Assembly: GCA_002353295.1 (NCBI GenBank)
Contig: DEJG01000019.1
Coordinates: 321,300-385,299, forward strand
Length of the DNA stretch: 64,000 nt
Direction of reading: 5' to 3'
Source: Prevotella sp. UBA2754
GTDB taxonomy: Bacteria > Bacteroidota > Bacteroidia > Bacteroidales > Bacteroidaceae
Shown here: one piece after another, positions 41,776 to 50,105 of the stretch
How the letters are laid out: every line of letters begins with the position of its first letter
How positions within the stretch are numbered: the first letter of the stretch is position 1
The notes under the pieces: model-generated
The model's input: the letters and a program-made list of their open reading frames with translations, nothing else
Database searches by the model: none
Told to the model about the DNA's origin: nothing
Position numbers and translations under genes: made by a program

Positions 41776-43235
41776 TACTTCTCAATATTATCGGTTGAGG
41801 TGGTTGGCGCAGCAGGCTCAGCAGGTGCTACAGGAGCAGCCTGTGGAGCTTTCTTTGCAGTAGCATTAGCAGCCAGTTCCTTCAGTTTGTCCTTGCCTTT
41901 GAATGCAAATACCCAAACCAGGAATCCAGCAATAGCGAGCAGGATGATAGCCAAAACGGGACGATAGAACAGCCAAGCCAGAGCTATCACGATGAGCGAC
42001 CATACCACACCGAGGATGGTGCAAACGATGCCAACGCCGAAGCCGAAGATATTGGCAATGAATGGAACCACCTTGAGCAGTGTCTCCAAGAACCCGAAGA
42101 TGTTCTTGAAGGCAGAGATAACGAGCAGAATACCTACGATACGCAGAATCCAAGTCCACATGGAGTTGGCATCCTGTGCGTCCTCGATAATCTCGTCGCC
42201 TGTCTTCTGACCCATCACGAGGGTTTCGAAACGCTTTCCGTTCTTAGCCTTGAAGGGCTTGAAGGTATCGCCATTCACAACAGCCATTACGGTTACCTTG
42301 GCAGGAACAATCTTCTCGAAGGTTACGCGAACATCACCCACCTGTGGTGATCCAGGCACCTTACCATAATATAATATGTTACCAGCCTGGTGAACATACT
42401 GCAGGTCAACCTTGTTCTGGGCGTTGGCAATAGCATTGTTGATAGAATCCTGAGCTGCCTTCTGAGCGTCTATTATAGCTTTGGCAGAGTCAGAAAGTGT
42501 TGCATAAACAGAGTCAGGAACAGCTGGTGCTGCTGGCTGTGGGTTTGCCTGTGGCTGGGGAGTCTTAGGCTGTACACCATAGAAACGCTCGTAAGCGGTC
42601 TGGGTGGCCTGGTCGAACTGCTTCAGCAACTGCTCGTTGATAGCCAGATCGAAGCCCTCGCTTGAAGAGATGCTGTGGATGAGGCTCTCGTTCAGTTTGT
42701 AAGCACCGAAGCTGACGTTCTCGGCATACTTCTCAGCGTCCTCAACGGTTGTCAGCACGAAGTTCTTGTTCTGGTATGCAGGATCCTTGAACTGACTCGA
42801 TTGAACGGGACAGCTGACCCACTGCTGTGAGTAGGTGTAGGTGGTGGTAGTCACTTCCTTACCGCCCAGTTTGTCCTCGCTCTTGCTCTCAGAATGCTCT
42901 ACCCACTGGTAGTACTCCACTTTACGTTTCAGGGCGATGATACCCTTCTGACCGACGCCATACTGAGCATCAGAGAGTGAGTCCTCTGTGGTTGCCTGAG
43001 CCGTACCACAAATCAGTTCGCCTTCCAATGAGGCGTCTTTCTTACCAGGGTTGGGCATCTCTACATACGAGCTGCCTGCCTCTTCGAGCATCTTTGCCGT
43101 TTTCACTGCGCGGCCTTCGTTCCACCATAACAGACAGGTGGCTGCAATAAGCAAGACGAAGCCCGTACCAATACTCTTAAACGAGTTTCCTACGCGGGTT
43201 CCATACCCTGTAGTTGTTGTTTCTGTGTAAGCCAT
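41775..43235 (-). CDS. TMEM43-family membrane protein
   Basis: 486 residues. The N-terminal GYGTRVGNSFKSIGTGFVLLIAATCLLWWNEGRAVKT is the signature of the TMEM43/LUMA family (PF07787), with a first TM helix, a long extracytoplasmic domain (about 45-355) and three to four C-terminal TM helices. Ala/Pro-rich linkers occur near residues 225-245 and at the C-terminus. Eukaryotic TMEM43 lies in the inner nuclear membrane; the bacterial role is unknown. It is the first gene of a four-gene operon with its own -7 element, and may serve as membrane anchor or scaffold for the exported kinases. Confidence 0.85.
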   Translation of the reverse strand: MAYTETTTTGYGTRVGNSFKSIGTGFVLLIAATCLLWWNEGRAVKTAKMLEEAGSSYVEMPNPGKKDASLEGELICGTAQATTEDSLSDAQYGVGQKGIIALKRKVEYYQWVEHSESKSEDKLGGKEVTTTTYTYSQQWVSCPVQSSQFKDPAYQNKNFVLTTVEDAEKYAENVSFGAYKLNESLIHSISSSEGFDLAINEQLLKQFDQATQTAYERFYGVQPKTPQPQANPQPAAPAVPDSVYATLSDSAKAIIDAQKAAQDSINNAIANAQNKVDLQYVHQAGNILYYGKVPGSPQVGDVRVTFEKIVPAKVTVMAVVNGDTFKPFKAKNGKRFETLVMGQKTGDEIIEDAQDANSMWTWILRIVGILLVISAFKNIFGFLETLLKVVPFIANIFGFGVGIVCTILGVVWSLIVIALAWLFYRPVLAIILLAIAGFLVWVFAFKGKDKLKELAANATAKKAPQAAPVAPAEPAAPTTSTDNIEK

Positions 43236-43321
43236 AAAACTTGTTTTTAATGATTAATATTTAATGATAAAATAAAGTTCTCTTAATTGGTTATCGGTTT
43301 TTGTTTAATGCTTTCACGCTG

Positions 43322-43329
43322 CAAATATA
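43322..43329 (-). promoter_or_regulatory. -7 promoter element of the TMEM43/kinase operon
   Basis: TATATTTG followed by CAGC on the minus strand, 86 bases before the TMEM43 ATG. Confidence 0.65.
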
Positions 43330-43374
43330 CAAATAATTTCCTTACAATGGTTGCTTTTTTCTTCCAAAATGTTG

Positions 43375-44016
43375 TTAAAAACTTCCAATCGGCATTTTAG
43401 AGCCCGTTTCGGGGTCGGTAAAGTCGAACACGGGGCACATACCGTTCCACTTGAAGTGGTGCGTGCATAGTTCATCATAACCATGCTGCTCCACAATAAG
43501 CAATTCCTTGCCGACGCGTGGCAGACGATAGGATACGTAGCTCTCAAACCGTGGTTTCCAACCGTTTAGGATAGTTGATTCTGGAGTCAGCTGATGTTTC
43601 TGTGGGTCATAGTCGTAGAAACAAATAATCTCCTTGTCGGGCACGACGGGCTGTCCGATGACAATCGCCAGCAGACGGTGTCCGTTAGCACGGTTCCATA
43701 CGCATGCCGACATATACTGGTTGTCGCTGCCGGCATCTTCGTCGTAGATTCGGATGTAGCCGTTCTTCGCATCGTTGATGACAATGCGGCCCTCCTCAGG
43801 GTCCTGATTGCTGTATCCTTTCTTGATGGCTTGGCAAGCTTCACCTACTGACGAGGTCGGCCATGTCTCGTTAAACCGCTGGAGCATAGCGCCCAGTCTG
43901 CCTGAAGGCACGTTGGTAATGACTTTATTTGCCCATCCTTCTTCTATTGTCTGGATGTCGGCGCCCAGAGCTATCATCGGTAGCATCAGGGCCATAGTGA
44001 TAATCAGTTTTTTCAT
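43375..44016 (-). CDS. Small secreted protein of unknown function
   Basis: About 213 residues from ATG 44016, with signal peptide MKKLIITMALMLPMIALGAD; ATG 44037 is also possible. The mature protein has a mixed helix/strand pattern (RIVINDAKNGYIRIYDEDAG, RLLAIVIGQPV, FESYVSYRLPRVGKELLIVEQHGYDEL) and two widely spaced Cys. No family is recognised. It follows the phosphatase gene by 25 bases and is probably co-transcribed with it. It is separated from the TMEM43 operon by that operon's own promoter. Confidence 0.7.
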   Translation of the reverse strand: MKKLIITMALMLPMIALGADIQTIEEGWANKVITNVPSGRLGAMLQRFNETWPTSSVGEACQAIKKGYSNQDPEEGRIVINDAKNGYIRIYDEDAGSDNQYMSACVWNRANGHRLLAIVIGQPVVPDKEIICFYDYDPQKHQLTPESTILNGWKPRFESYVSYRLPRVGKELLIVEQHGYDELCTHHFKWNGMCPVFDFTDPETGSKMPIGSF

Positions 44017-44041
44017 TGTTCTATCAAGTTTTTTCATGAAA

Positions 44042-44512
44042 TCATTGATGAATTGCTTCCAACAAGCCTTCACAGGCATCCTCCAGCAGGTCGATGACTA
44101 ATTCAAAGTCTCGGTCGCCACCATAGTAGGGGTCTGGAATAGTTGCTTGATGGGGGTGATGGCGCAGGTAGTCAGCCATGAGACGGATTTTCTGTTCGTC
44201 CTCTTCAGAACGAGCCTTTGCACGGATGGCTCGCAGATTCTCTTGGTCCATGCCGATGATAAGGTCGAAATGGTCGAAGTCGGCTGATGAGAACTGGCGC
44301 GCTCTGGAGTTGAAGTTGTAGCCATGTTTCGCTCCGCAACGCCGCATACGGTGGTCTGGCAGATCGCCGATATGCCAAGGACCGATAGCCGCTGAGTCAA
44401 TCACAAACTGGTCCGAAAGTCCTCTTTCGTCCACCAAATGTTGGAAAATACCCTCAGCAGCTGGCGATCGGCAAATATTTCCCAAGCATATAAACAGTAT
44501 TCGTAGCTTCAT
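44042..44512 (-). CDS. Low-molecular-weight protein-tyrosine phosphatase
   Basis: About 156 residues from ATG 44512 (MKLRILFICLGNICRSPAAEG). The active-site loop CLGNICRS matches C(x)5R, and the general-acid Asp lies in IPDPYYGG. LMW-PTPs dephosphorylate tyrosine kinases, including those that control capsule synthesis (Wzb type), but the Wzz proteins here lack kinase domains. The target is therefore open, and a housekeeping role is as likely. The ATG lies nearly at the transcription start implied by the -7 element. Confidence 0.93.
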   Translation of the reverse strand: MKLRILFICLGNICRSPAAEGIFQHLVDERGLSDQFVIDSAAIGPWHIGDLPDHRMRRCGAKHGYNFNSRARQFSSADFDHFDLIIGMDQENLRAIRAKARSEEDEQKIRLMADYLRHHPHQATIPDPYYGGDRDFELVIDLLEDACEGLLEAIHQ

Positions 44513-44521
44513 AACTGACTG

Positions 44522-44529
44522 CAAATATA
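44522..44529 (-). promoter_or_regulatory. -7 promoter element of the LMW-PTP gene
   Basis: TATATTTG followed by CAG on the minus strand, 10 bases before ATG 44512, so the leader is very short. Confidence 0.65.
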
Positions 44530-44538
44530 CAAATAAAC

Positions 44539-44563
44539 GGGCAAAGAACCAAATTCTTTGCCC
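44539..44563. repeat. Perfect 10-bp inverted repeat upstream of the LMW-PTP promoter
   Basis: GGGCAAAGAA and TTCTTTGCCC flank a 5-base loop, 10 bases beyond the -7 element and over its -33 region. It is a possible operator; without a T run it is a poor terminator. The rest of the 300-base gap to 44812 holds only the rha promoter. Confidence 0.55.
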
Positions 44564-44777
44564 ATAATCTGTATCCCTTAGGCTTAAGCCGCTTCCCGTT
44601 TAAAGGGAACGCTCAAATGTAGTTAATAGGCATGGGCTTTTCTTACCTGCCTCAATAGCATGTTCTTAGTGAACTGCTTAAAGTTTTTATTACAAATATT
44701 GCATACAAAGATATGCAATTTTCTGATATTTTCTAAATTTTAGTACTTAAAGTAGTTGTTTTCTCAGAAAATATAGT

Positions 44778-44785
44778 TAACTTTG
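44778..44785 (+). promoter_or_regulatory. -7 promoter element of the rhamnose operon
   Basis: TAACTTTG, 28 bases before ATG 44813. Confidence 0.65.
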
Positions 44786-44812
44786 TGGCGCAAGCAAGTA
44801 ACCTAAGGCAAA

Positions 44813-45730
44813 ATGGAACAGCTATTTTATGAACTAATCAGAGTCTCTACAGGGCAGTTAGATTGTCTGAGCCGTGGACCGGAACCGGAAGAATGGTCAG
44901 AACTCCACGAACTGGCACATCAGCAAAAGATGACAGGCATCTGTTATCGTGGTGTACAGGCTCTGTTTGAGTTCGGTCTGCGTGTACCTCAGGATTTGGT
45001 CATCGATTGGATGGCTGAAGCTGAAGCGATAGGGGAACGTAACGGATTATATACGCATCGTACGCTGAAACTGCAACAACTGTTGATAGAGAAGGGATAT
45101 GCCTCGAGTGTGCTGATTGGCCAGGGGGCAGCTCGCGATTATGGTGAGGCTTTACAGCATCTGCGTGAGCCCGATGGTATTCATCTTTATGTGAAAGCCG
45201 ATGCCGACGAAGTCTTGGCTGCTATTGACATCTCTTCATGGGACGATACTCCTGTTTGCTTGCATAATACCATCGGACTAGGAAAGAATCCTTTCCGTAA
45301 CAGGATACTCCGCAAATGGTTTGAAAAGAATCGCAAGTCGCTATTTGTGAAAGATGGCGAGATGGTTCGCCCTGCAGTTTCGATGAATGTGGTGCTCCTG
45401 TTGGTTAATCTTTACTGGCGTTTCCTATATGATGGCATCACCATGCGCGAACTGACCGATTGTTATTTCTCCTTGAAACGTTTGGCTAACAAAGAACGCG
45501 CCTCACAAGTGAAATACGACAAGATATTTCGCAGTTTTGGCCTTCTACAGTTTGCTCGTGGCGTGATGTGGATTATGCACGAGGTCTTTGGACTCGAAGA
45601 ATCCTTACAAGTCGTAAAACCCTCGTATGTCAAGGGCTCCTTCATCCTTGACGAAGTGATGTCGGGTAAGCGACACTTCTTCCGTTTGCTGATGAAATAT
45701 CCGTTTGAAACAATCTTATCTTTGAGATGA
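44813..45730 (+). CDS. Nucleotidyltransferase-fold protein (NTP_transf_5-like), probably inactive
   Basis: 305 residues. The pattern of helical N-terminus, LIGQGAARDYGEALQHLREPDGIHLYV and helical C-terminal half with LLLVNLYWRF fits the uncharacterised nucleotidyltransferase family PF14907. The position that normally carries the catalytic Asp pair (DiDl) reads DGIHL here, so metal binding is doubtful. It is the first gene of the rhamnose operon and overlaps rhaB by four bases (ATGA). Function unknown; a regulatory or sugar-binding role is conceivable. Confidence 0.65.
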   Translation: MEQLFYELIRVSTGQLDCLSRGPEPEEWSELHELAHQQKMTGICYRGVQALFEFGLRVPQDLVIDWMAEAEAIGERNGLYTHRTLKLQQLLIEKGYASSVLIGQGAARDYGEALQHLREPDGIHLYVKADADEVLAAIDISSWDDTPVCLHNTIGLGKNPFRNRILRKWFEKNRKSLFVKDGEMVRPAVSMNVVLLLVNLYWRFLYDGITMRELTDCYFSLKRLANKERASQVKYDKIFRSFGLLQFARGVMWIMHEVFGLEESLQVVKPSYVKGSFILDEVMSGKRHFFRLLMKYPFETILSLR

Positions 45731-47280
45731 ATATGGAACAAAAAAAATATTTTTTCGCTGTTGATCTTGGTGCAACCAGTGGTAGGACTATCTTAGGGTC
45801 GTTGGAAGGTGGGAAACTGGAACAGGAAGAACTGACTCGTTTCCCCAATAATCTGATAGAGACTGGTGGTCATTTCTACTGGGATGTCTATGCACTCTAC
45901 TTCGAAATGATTAAAGGACTGCAAATGGTTGCCCGTCGAGGTATTGAGATTACAAGTATCGGTATAGATACATGGGGTGTTGATTTCGTGTTTATCGCTG
46001 AGGATGGTGCTATTCTTCGTAATCCGATGGCTTATCGCGATCCTCACACCTTCGGACTGATGGAGCAGTATTTCGAACAGGTGTTAGATAGAAAAACTGT
46101 TTATGATATTACTGGAATCCAGTTTATGAATTTCAATTCTCTGTTCCAGTTGTATGCTATGCGACAGGCAGGAAATACTGCTCTTGGCTTGGCTAAGAAA
46201 ATTCTGTTTTTGCCAGATGCACTGAGTTGGATGCTGACAGGCGAAGCCGTTTGTGAGTACACGATAGCTTCTACCTCGCAGATGCTGAATCCGCAAACAG
46301 GTGATCTGGACGAACGGTTGATCCAGAGCGTAGGACTCACCCGTGACCATTTTGGACGGATGGTACGTCCAGGCACACAGATTGGTTTCCTGACCGAAGA
46401 AGTGCAGAAGATAACGGGATTGGGACCTGTCCCTGTGATTGCTGTTGCTGGTCACGATACAGCATCAGCGGTAGCTGCCGTACCAGCCAGGAACGAAAAG
46501 TTTGCCTATCTCTCTAGTGGTACGTGGAGCTTGATGGGTATTGAGACAAAGCAAGCCATCATCAATGAACGCAGCTACGAATTGAACTTTACCAATGAAG
46601 GGGGTGCAGAAAATACAACGCGCTTTCTGAAGAATATCTGTGGAATGTGGCTTTATGAGCGTTGTCGTAAGGAGTGGATAGCAAGAGGTGAGAGGTTAGA
46701 GGTAAGAGGTACGAGCCTGGCGGTTAGTGAGGTGTCGCATCCGGAACTGCAGGGAGCAGCCATGCAGGTAGCTCCTTTCCGTTCTATCATCGATCCAGAC
46801 AACCAGCTGTTTGCCAATCCGCCTTCGATGATTGCAGCTATTCAGCAATATTGTCGTGAGACAGGGCAGCAAGTGCCCGAAACACCGGCAGAGATCTGCC
46901 GTTGTATTTTCGATTCTCTGGCCTTGCGCTATCGTCAGGTGTTCCAGTGGTTGCAGGAGTTTTATTGTTCGGCGACGGAATCGACGGACAAAGTGGAGGT
47001 GTTGCATATTATTGGGGGCGGGTCTCTTAACAAGTATCTGAACCAGTTTACGGCTGATGCGTTGGGCGTGGAAGTGTTGGCTGGTCCTCAGGAAGGTACG
47101 GCCATTGGTAATATCATGATGCAGGCAAAATCGGTTGGTGAAGTGTCTGATATATGGGAGATGCGCCGCATGATAGCCAACAGCATCGACCTGGTGGCTT
47201 ATCATCCTGCTGGTGATCAGTCGGCATGGGATGCTGCCTTCAGTCGATATATCGAAATAACAAATCAAAAAATTAACTAG
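45727..47280 (+). CDS. rhaB: L-rhamnulokinase
   Basis: 517 residues of the FGGY family. It opens FAVDLGATSGRTILG (ATP-binding phosphate 1 motif), then STWGVDFVFIAEDG-like GIDTWGVDFV, the central YLSSGTWSLMGIE and the C-terminal IGGGSLNKYLNQFTADAL. RhaB phosphorylates L-rhamnulose to L-rhamnulose 1-phosphate. A repeat-encoded insert (RGERLEVRGTSL, from 46683-46711) sits between the conserved blocks, slightly lengthening the protein compared with the usual 480-490 residues. Confidence 0.93.
   Translation: MNMEQKKYFFAVDLGATSGRTILGSLEGGKLEQEELTRFPNNLIETGGHFYWDVYALYFEMIKGLQMVARRGIEITSIGIDTWGVDFVFIAEDGAILRNPMAYRDPHTFGLMEQYFEQVLDRKTVYDITGIQFMNFNSLFQLYAMRQAGNTALGLAKKILFLPDALSWMLTGEAVCEYTIASTSQMLNPQTGDLDERLIQSVGLTRDHFGRMVRPGTQIGFLTEEVQKITGLGPVPVIAVAGHDTASAVAAVPARNEKFAYLSSGTWSLMGIETKQAIINERSYELNFTNEGGAENTTRFLKNICGMWLYERCRKEWIARGERLEVRGTSLAVSEVSHPELQGAAMQVAPFRSIIDPDNQLFANPPSMIAAIQQYCRETGQQVPETPAEICRCIFDSLALRYRQVFQWLQEFYCSATESTDKVEVLHIIGGGSLNKYLNQFTADALGVEVLAGPQEGTAIGNIMMQAKSVGEVSDIWEMRRMIANSIDLVAYHPAGDQSAWDAAFSRYIEITNQKIN
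46683..46711 (+). repeat. Degenerate GAGGTTA-type repeat inside rhaB
   Basis: AGAGGTGAGAGGTTAGAGGT and one further unit are read in frame as RGERLEVRG. The same unit is found at gene junctions near 50068, 56870 and 63948 and inside the DUF1537 gene. Confidence 0.65.
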
Positions 47281-47284
47281 AAAA

Positions 47285-48715
47285 ATGAGTAAACCATTAG
47301 TTGAAACCAAGGCAAGGGTAGGCGTGTTTTCCGTCGCTTTAGGAGCATACCTGCCACAGTTTCCTCAGCTCGTTCCTGAATTCGAGGCACAGTATGAGGC
47401 TTTCAAGAAAACACTCCCTGATACGGTGGAGTTAATAGACGGTGGTATGGTGACCACCAAGGAGCAGTCCATGGAGGCAGGTGATAAGTTTCGTGCTGCA
47501 GATGTCGATTTGGTGATTCTGCAGATGTTGACCTATTGCACCTCTTATAATATGTTGCCTGCAGTACGCGACCTGGATGTACCTGTTGTCATCGTGAATG
47601 TGCAGAAGAAACTGGCTCCGGATTACGAAAAGACGGACATCCCCATCTGGTTGGGCGAATTGTACGCATGTGGCGCTATAGGCGAGATGGTGGCTGATTT
47701 GAATCGTGCAGGTAAGCGTTCAGCAGTGATTACTGGTGTTGTGGAAGGTGGTGACCCACAGGTACAGGCTGAGATAGAAGACTGGTGCCGTGCCGCACAG
47801 GTTCGCCGTCGTTTCCGTGATACCAATATTGCCCAGATAGGCCGGCCCTATCCAGGTATGATGGACTTGTATATTGACGAGACCAATCTCTACCATCGTA
47901 TGTGGCTCTATACCAAACAGTTTGATTGGGAGAAAATGTGGGCCATTGCTGATAATATCACTGATGAGGCTGCTATCCGGGCCAAGGCTCAGGACATTCT
48001 TGATACCTTTGATATTGAGGGTGGTGGCACCATCGAAAAAGTGTGGGATATGGCTAAATACGTAGTCGCTTTCGAGCAGTGGGTGAAAGACGAGAAACTA
48101 GGTTTTATCGCTTCCCACTACGATGGTTTTGCCAAGGGAGTGGCAGGCAAGTTAGACTCCATGCTGATACCTGCTTTCTCCATGCTCATCAAGCAGCACA
48201 CAGCCTGTGCCGTTGAGGGTGACATGAAGGTGGCAATGGCGATGTCTATCCTGAAGACCATCTCAGGAACAGGTACCCTTGCCGAGATGTATAGCATCGA
48301 CTTCCCTAAAGACATCTGCATCATCGGTCACTCTGGTTCTGGCGATTTTGATATCTCACAGGCTAAGAAACCTACCATGAAGATTGTTCCAGTGTTCCAC
48401 GGAAAGAGTGGCGGCGGTTATCTCACGCAGTTCTATCCCCCTGTAGGACCAGTCACCTATCTGGCCATCACTCAGGATAAGAATGGCGTCTTCAAGTTTG
48501 TGGTGGCTGAGGGCATGAATGAGGAAGGTCCTATCTTCACCTTTGGCGACACCAATATGCGCACCAAGTTCTCGCTGTCTTGTCGTGAATTTGTGAATAA
48601 GTGGAGTGAGGCAGGTCCTACCCACCACATGGCTGCTGCAGTGGGCCACCATATTGATACCATCCTGAAAGTGGCTAAGATATTCAATATCGAGTGTGAT
48701 GTCGTTTGTAGGTAA
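47285..48715 (+). CDS. AraA/FucI-like sugar isomerase, probably acting on L-rhamnose
   Basis: 476 residues. The N-terminal ARVGVFSVALGAYLPQFP and the block CAVEGDMKVAMAMSILKTIS, followed by GPTHHMAAAVGHH near the C-terminus, match the L-arabinose/L-fucose isomerase superfamily (Glu and His ligands of the metal site). It is not a RhaA-type rhamnose isomerase. Because it lies between rhaB and the transporter and aldolase genes, and no RhaA is present here, it most likely converts L-rhamnose to L-rhamnulose. That assignment rests on context. Confidence 0.72.
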   Translation: MSKPLVETKARVGVFSVALGAYLPQFPQLVPEFEAQYEAFKKTLPDTVELIDGGMVTTKEQSMEAGDKFRAADVDLVILQMLTYCTSYNMLPAVRDLDVPVVIVNVQKKLAPDYEKTDIPIWLGELYACGAIGEMVADLNRAGKRSAVITGVVEGGDPQVQAEIEDWCRAAQVRRRFRDTNIAQIGRPYPGMMDLYIDETNLYHRMWLYTKQFDWEKMWAIADNITDEAAIRAKAQDILDTFDIEGGGTIEKVWDMAKYVVAFEQWVKDEKLGFIASHYDGFAKGVAGKLDSMLIPAFSMLIKQHTACAVEGDMKVAMAMSILKTISGTGTLAEMYSIDFPKDICIIGHSGSGDFDISQAKKPTMKIVPVFHGKSGGGYLTQFYPPVGPVTYLAITQDKNGVFKFVVAEGMNEEGPIFTFGDTNMRTKFSLSCREFVNKWSEAGPTHHMAAAVGHHIDTILKVAKIFNIECDVVCR

Positions 48716-48731
48716 TTGACAGTTGACAATT
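48716..48731 (+). repeat. TTGACAG/TTGACAA repeat before the MFS gene
   Basis: Two copies of the 7-base unit fill the gap between the isomerase stop and the MFS ATG at 48732. The TTG at 48723 in it is not taken as start. Confidence 0.45.
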
Positions 48732-50069
48732 ATGGCAAATTCAAGTTCTTTGAAGAGCACGATAGCCGTGTCTCTCACGAATTATCTGGATGCCGGTGCC
48801 ATCGTTGCTGGTGCATCAGGTCTGACGCTGTGGCAGAATTACTTAGGGCTGTCGGAAGTGCATCTGGGTTGGCTCAATTTCATCAGTGCCAACTGTCTGG
48901 GTGCTGCCGTAGGTGCTATCATTGGTGGCTTCTTAGCCGACAAATACGGGCGTAAGTTTATCTTCACCTACAATCTCTTGGTATATATGACGGGTGTATT
49001 GCTCATTATGTTGAGCACCAATTTCCCCATGTTGTTATGTGGATTCCTGGTGACGGGTATCTCTGTGGGTGTAGGTGTACCTGCCTCATGGACTTATATT
49101 TCGGAGTCGTCGGAGAATAACAACCGCGGCCGCAACATCTGTATCTCACAGATGTCATGGGGCATCGGTCCGATGGTCATCCTGTTGTTGGGAATGTTTT
49201 TTGCCCCTGGTGGCTATCTCTTTGGATGGGTCGAGAGTATTGCCCATGCTGTAGGAGGTGCAGGCATGGAGGAAGCTGCTGTCAATGTTTTCAGTTCGCG
49301 TTTGGTATTCCTGTCTTTGTTCATTGTAGCTTTCATAGCATGGAATCTGCAACGCCAACTTCAGGAGAGTGCAGAGTTTACGAAAGGGCAGGAGAGTGGT
49401 GAGAAGAAACCTGGTTTAGTGGATAATATCAAGGTGCTCTTCTCTAACAATATCGCCGTGAAGACCGTTTGCTTCCTGGCAACCATCTATCTGACATGGA
49501 ATCTTGTAGCATCCGTTATGGGATTTTTCCAGCCTCATATCTATGAGACGGCAGGTGGCGTGTCTAACGAGCAAGCCAACTGGATGAATTTCATACAGTG
49601 GGCCATCATCGTAGGAGTAACTTTTATTACATCGAAGCTCATAGATCATACATCTCATAAAGCCATCTACGTCTTCGGACTCGTGGCAGCACTCAGTGCC
49701 TGGTTGGTCATTGTCACCATTGGTGTCAATGGTCCTGCAGGCCTGTGGGCTTTTGCTATTCTGTGGGGTGTGCAGGGTGGTGCTTCGCCTCAGATTTTTT
49801 ATGCCCTTTGGGGGTCTGAACTGTTCCCTGCCAAGTTTCGTGCTGGTGCTCAGGGCTTGATGTTCTTCATCGTGCGTGGCCTTTCGGCATTGTGGGGACT
49901 TGTCTTTACCTATATCTATGGTGAGAATGGCGAGGGCTTTACCATTGCTGCTTATTGCATGATAGCCCTGCTTGTCATCTCGTTGGTCGTAGGAGTTATC
50001 GGAGCCCCCAACACGCGTGGTCGCTCGCTGGAGGATATCACCAAGGAGCGTTATGGAGAGGAATATTAA
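48732..50069 (+). CDS. MFS sugar transporter (probable L-rhamnose permease)
   Basis: About 445 residues from ATG 48732, with 12 predicted TM helices. The sugar-porter type motif GGFLADKYGRKFIF (about 68-81) follows helix 2, and PASWTYISESSENNNRGR resembles the PESPRW-type cytoplasmic loop. Its position between the isomerase and aldolase genes makes it the likely rhamnose importer. It is not homologous to the RhaT (DMT-type) carrier of E. coli; Bacteroidota commonly use MFS carriers for this. Confidence 0.82.
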   Translation: MANSSSLKSTIAVSLTNYLDAGAIVAGASGLTLWQNYLGLSEVHLGWLNFISANCLGAAVGAIIGGFLADKYGRKFIFTYNLLVYMTGVLLIMLSTNFPMLLCGFLVTGISVGVGVPASWTYISESSENNNRGRNICISQMSWGIGPMVILLLGMFFAPGGYLFGWVESIAHAVGGAGMEEAAVNVFSSRLVFLSLFIVAFIAWNLQRQLQESAEFTKGQESGEKKPGLVDNIKVLFSNNIAVKTVCFLATIYLTWNLVASVMGFFQPHIYETAGGVSNEQANWMNFIQWAIIVGVTFITSKLIDHTSHKAIYVFGLVAALSAWLVIVTIGVNGPAGLWAFAILWGVQGGASPQIFYALWGSELFPAKFRAGAQGLMFFIVRGLSALWGLVFTYIYGENGEGFTIAAYCMIALLVISLVVGVIGAPNTRGRSLEDITKERYGEEY

Positions 50070-50091
50070 GAGGTAAGAGGTCTCTACCTCT
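50068..50091 (+). repeat. GAGGTAA-type repeat at the MFS/rhaD junction
   Basis: AAGAGGTAAGAGGT and a reversed TCTACCTCT half fill most of the 36 bases between the MFS stop and rhaD. Confidence 0.55.
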
Positions 50092-50105
50092 AAAGAATAA
50101 ACACA

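Noticed and set aside
44539..44563. Terminator for a gene left of the rhamnose operon
   Set aside because: The hairpin has no T run in either direction and no gene ends beside it; an operator is more likely.
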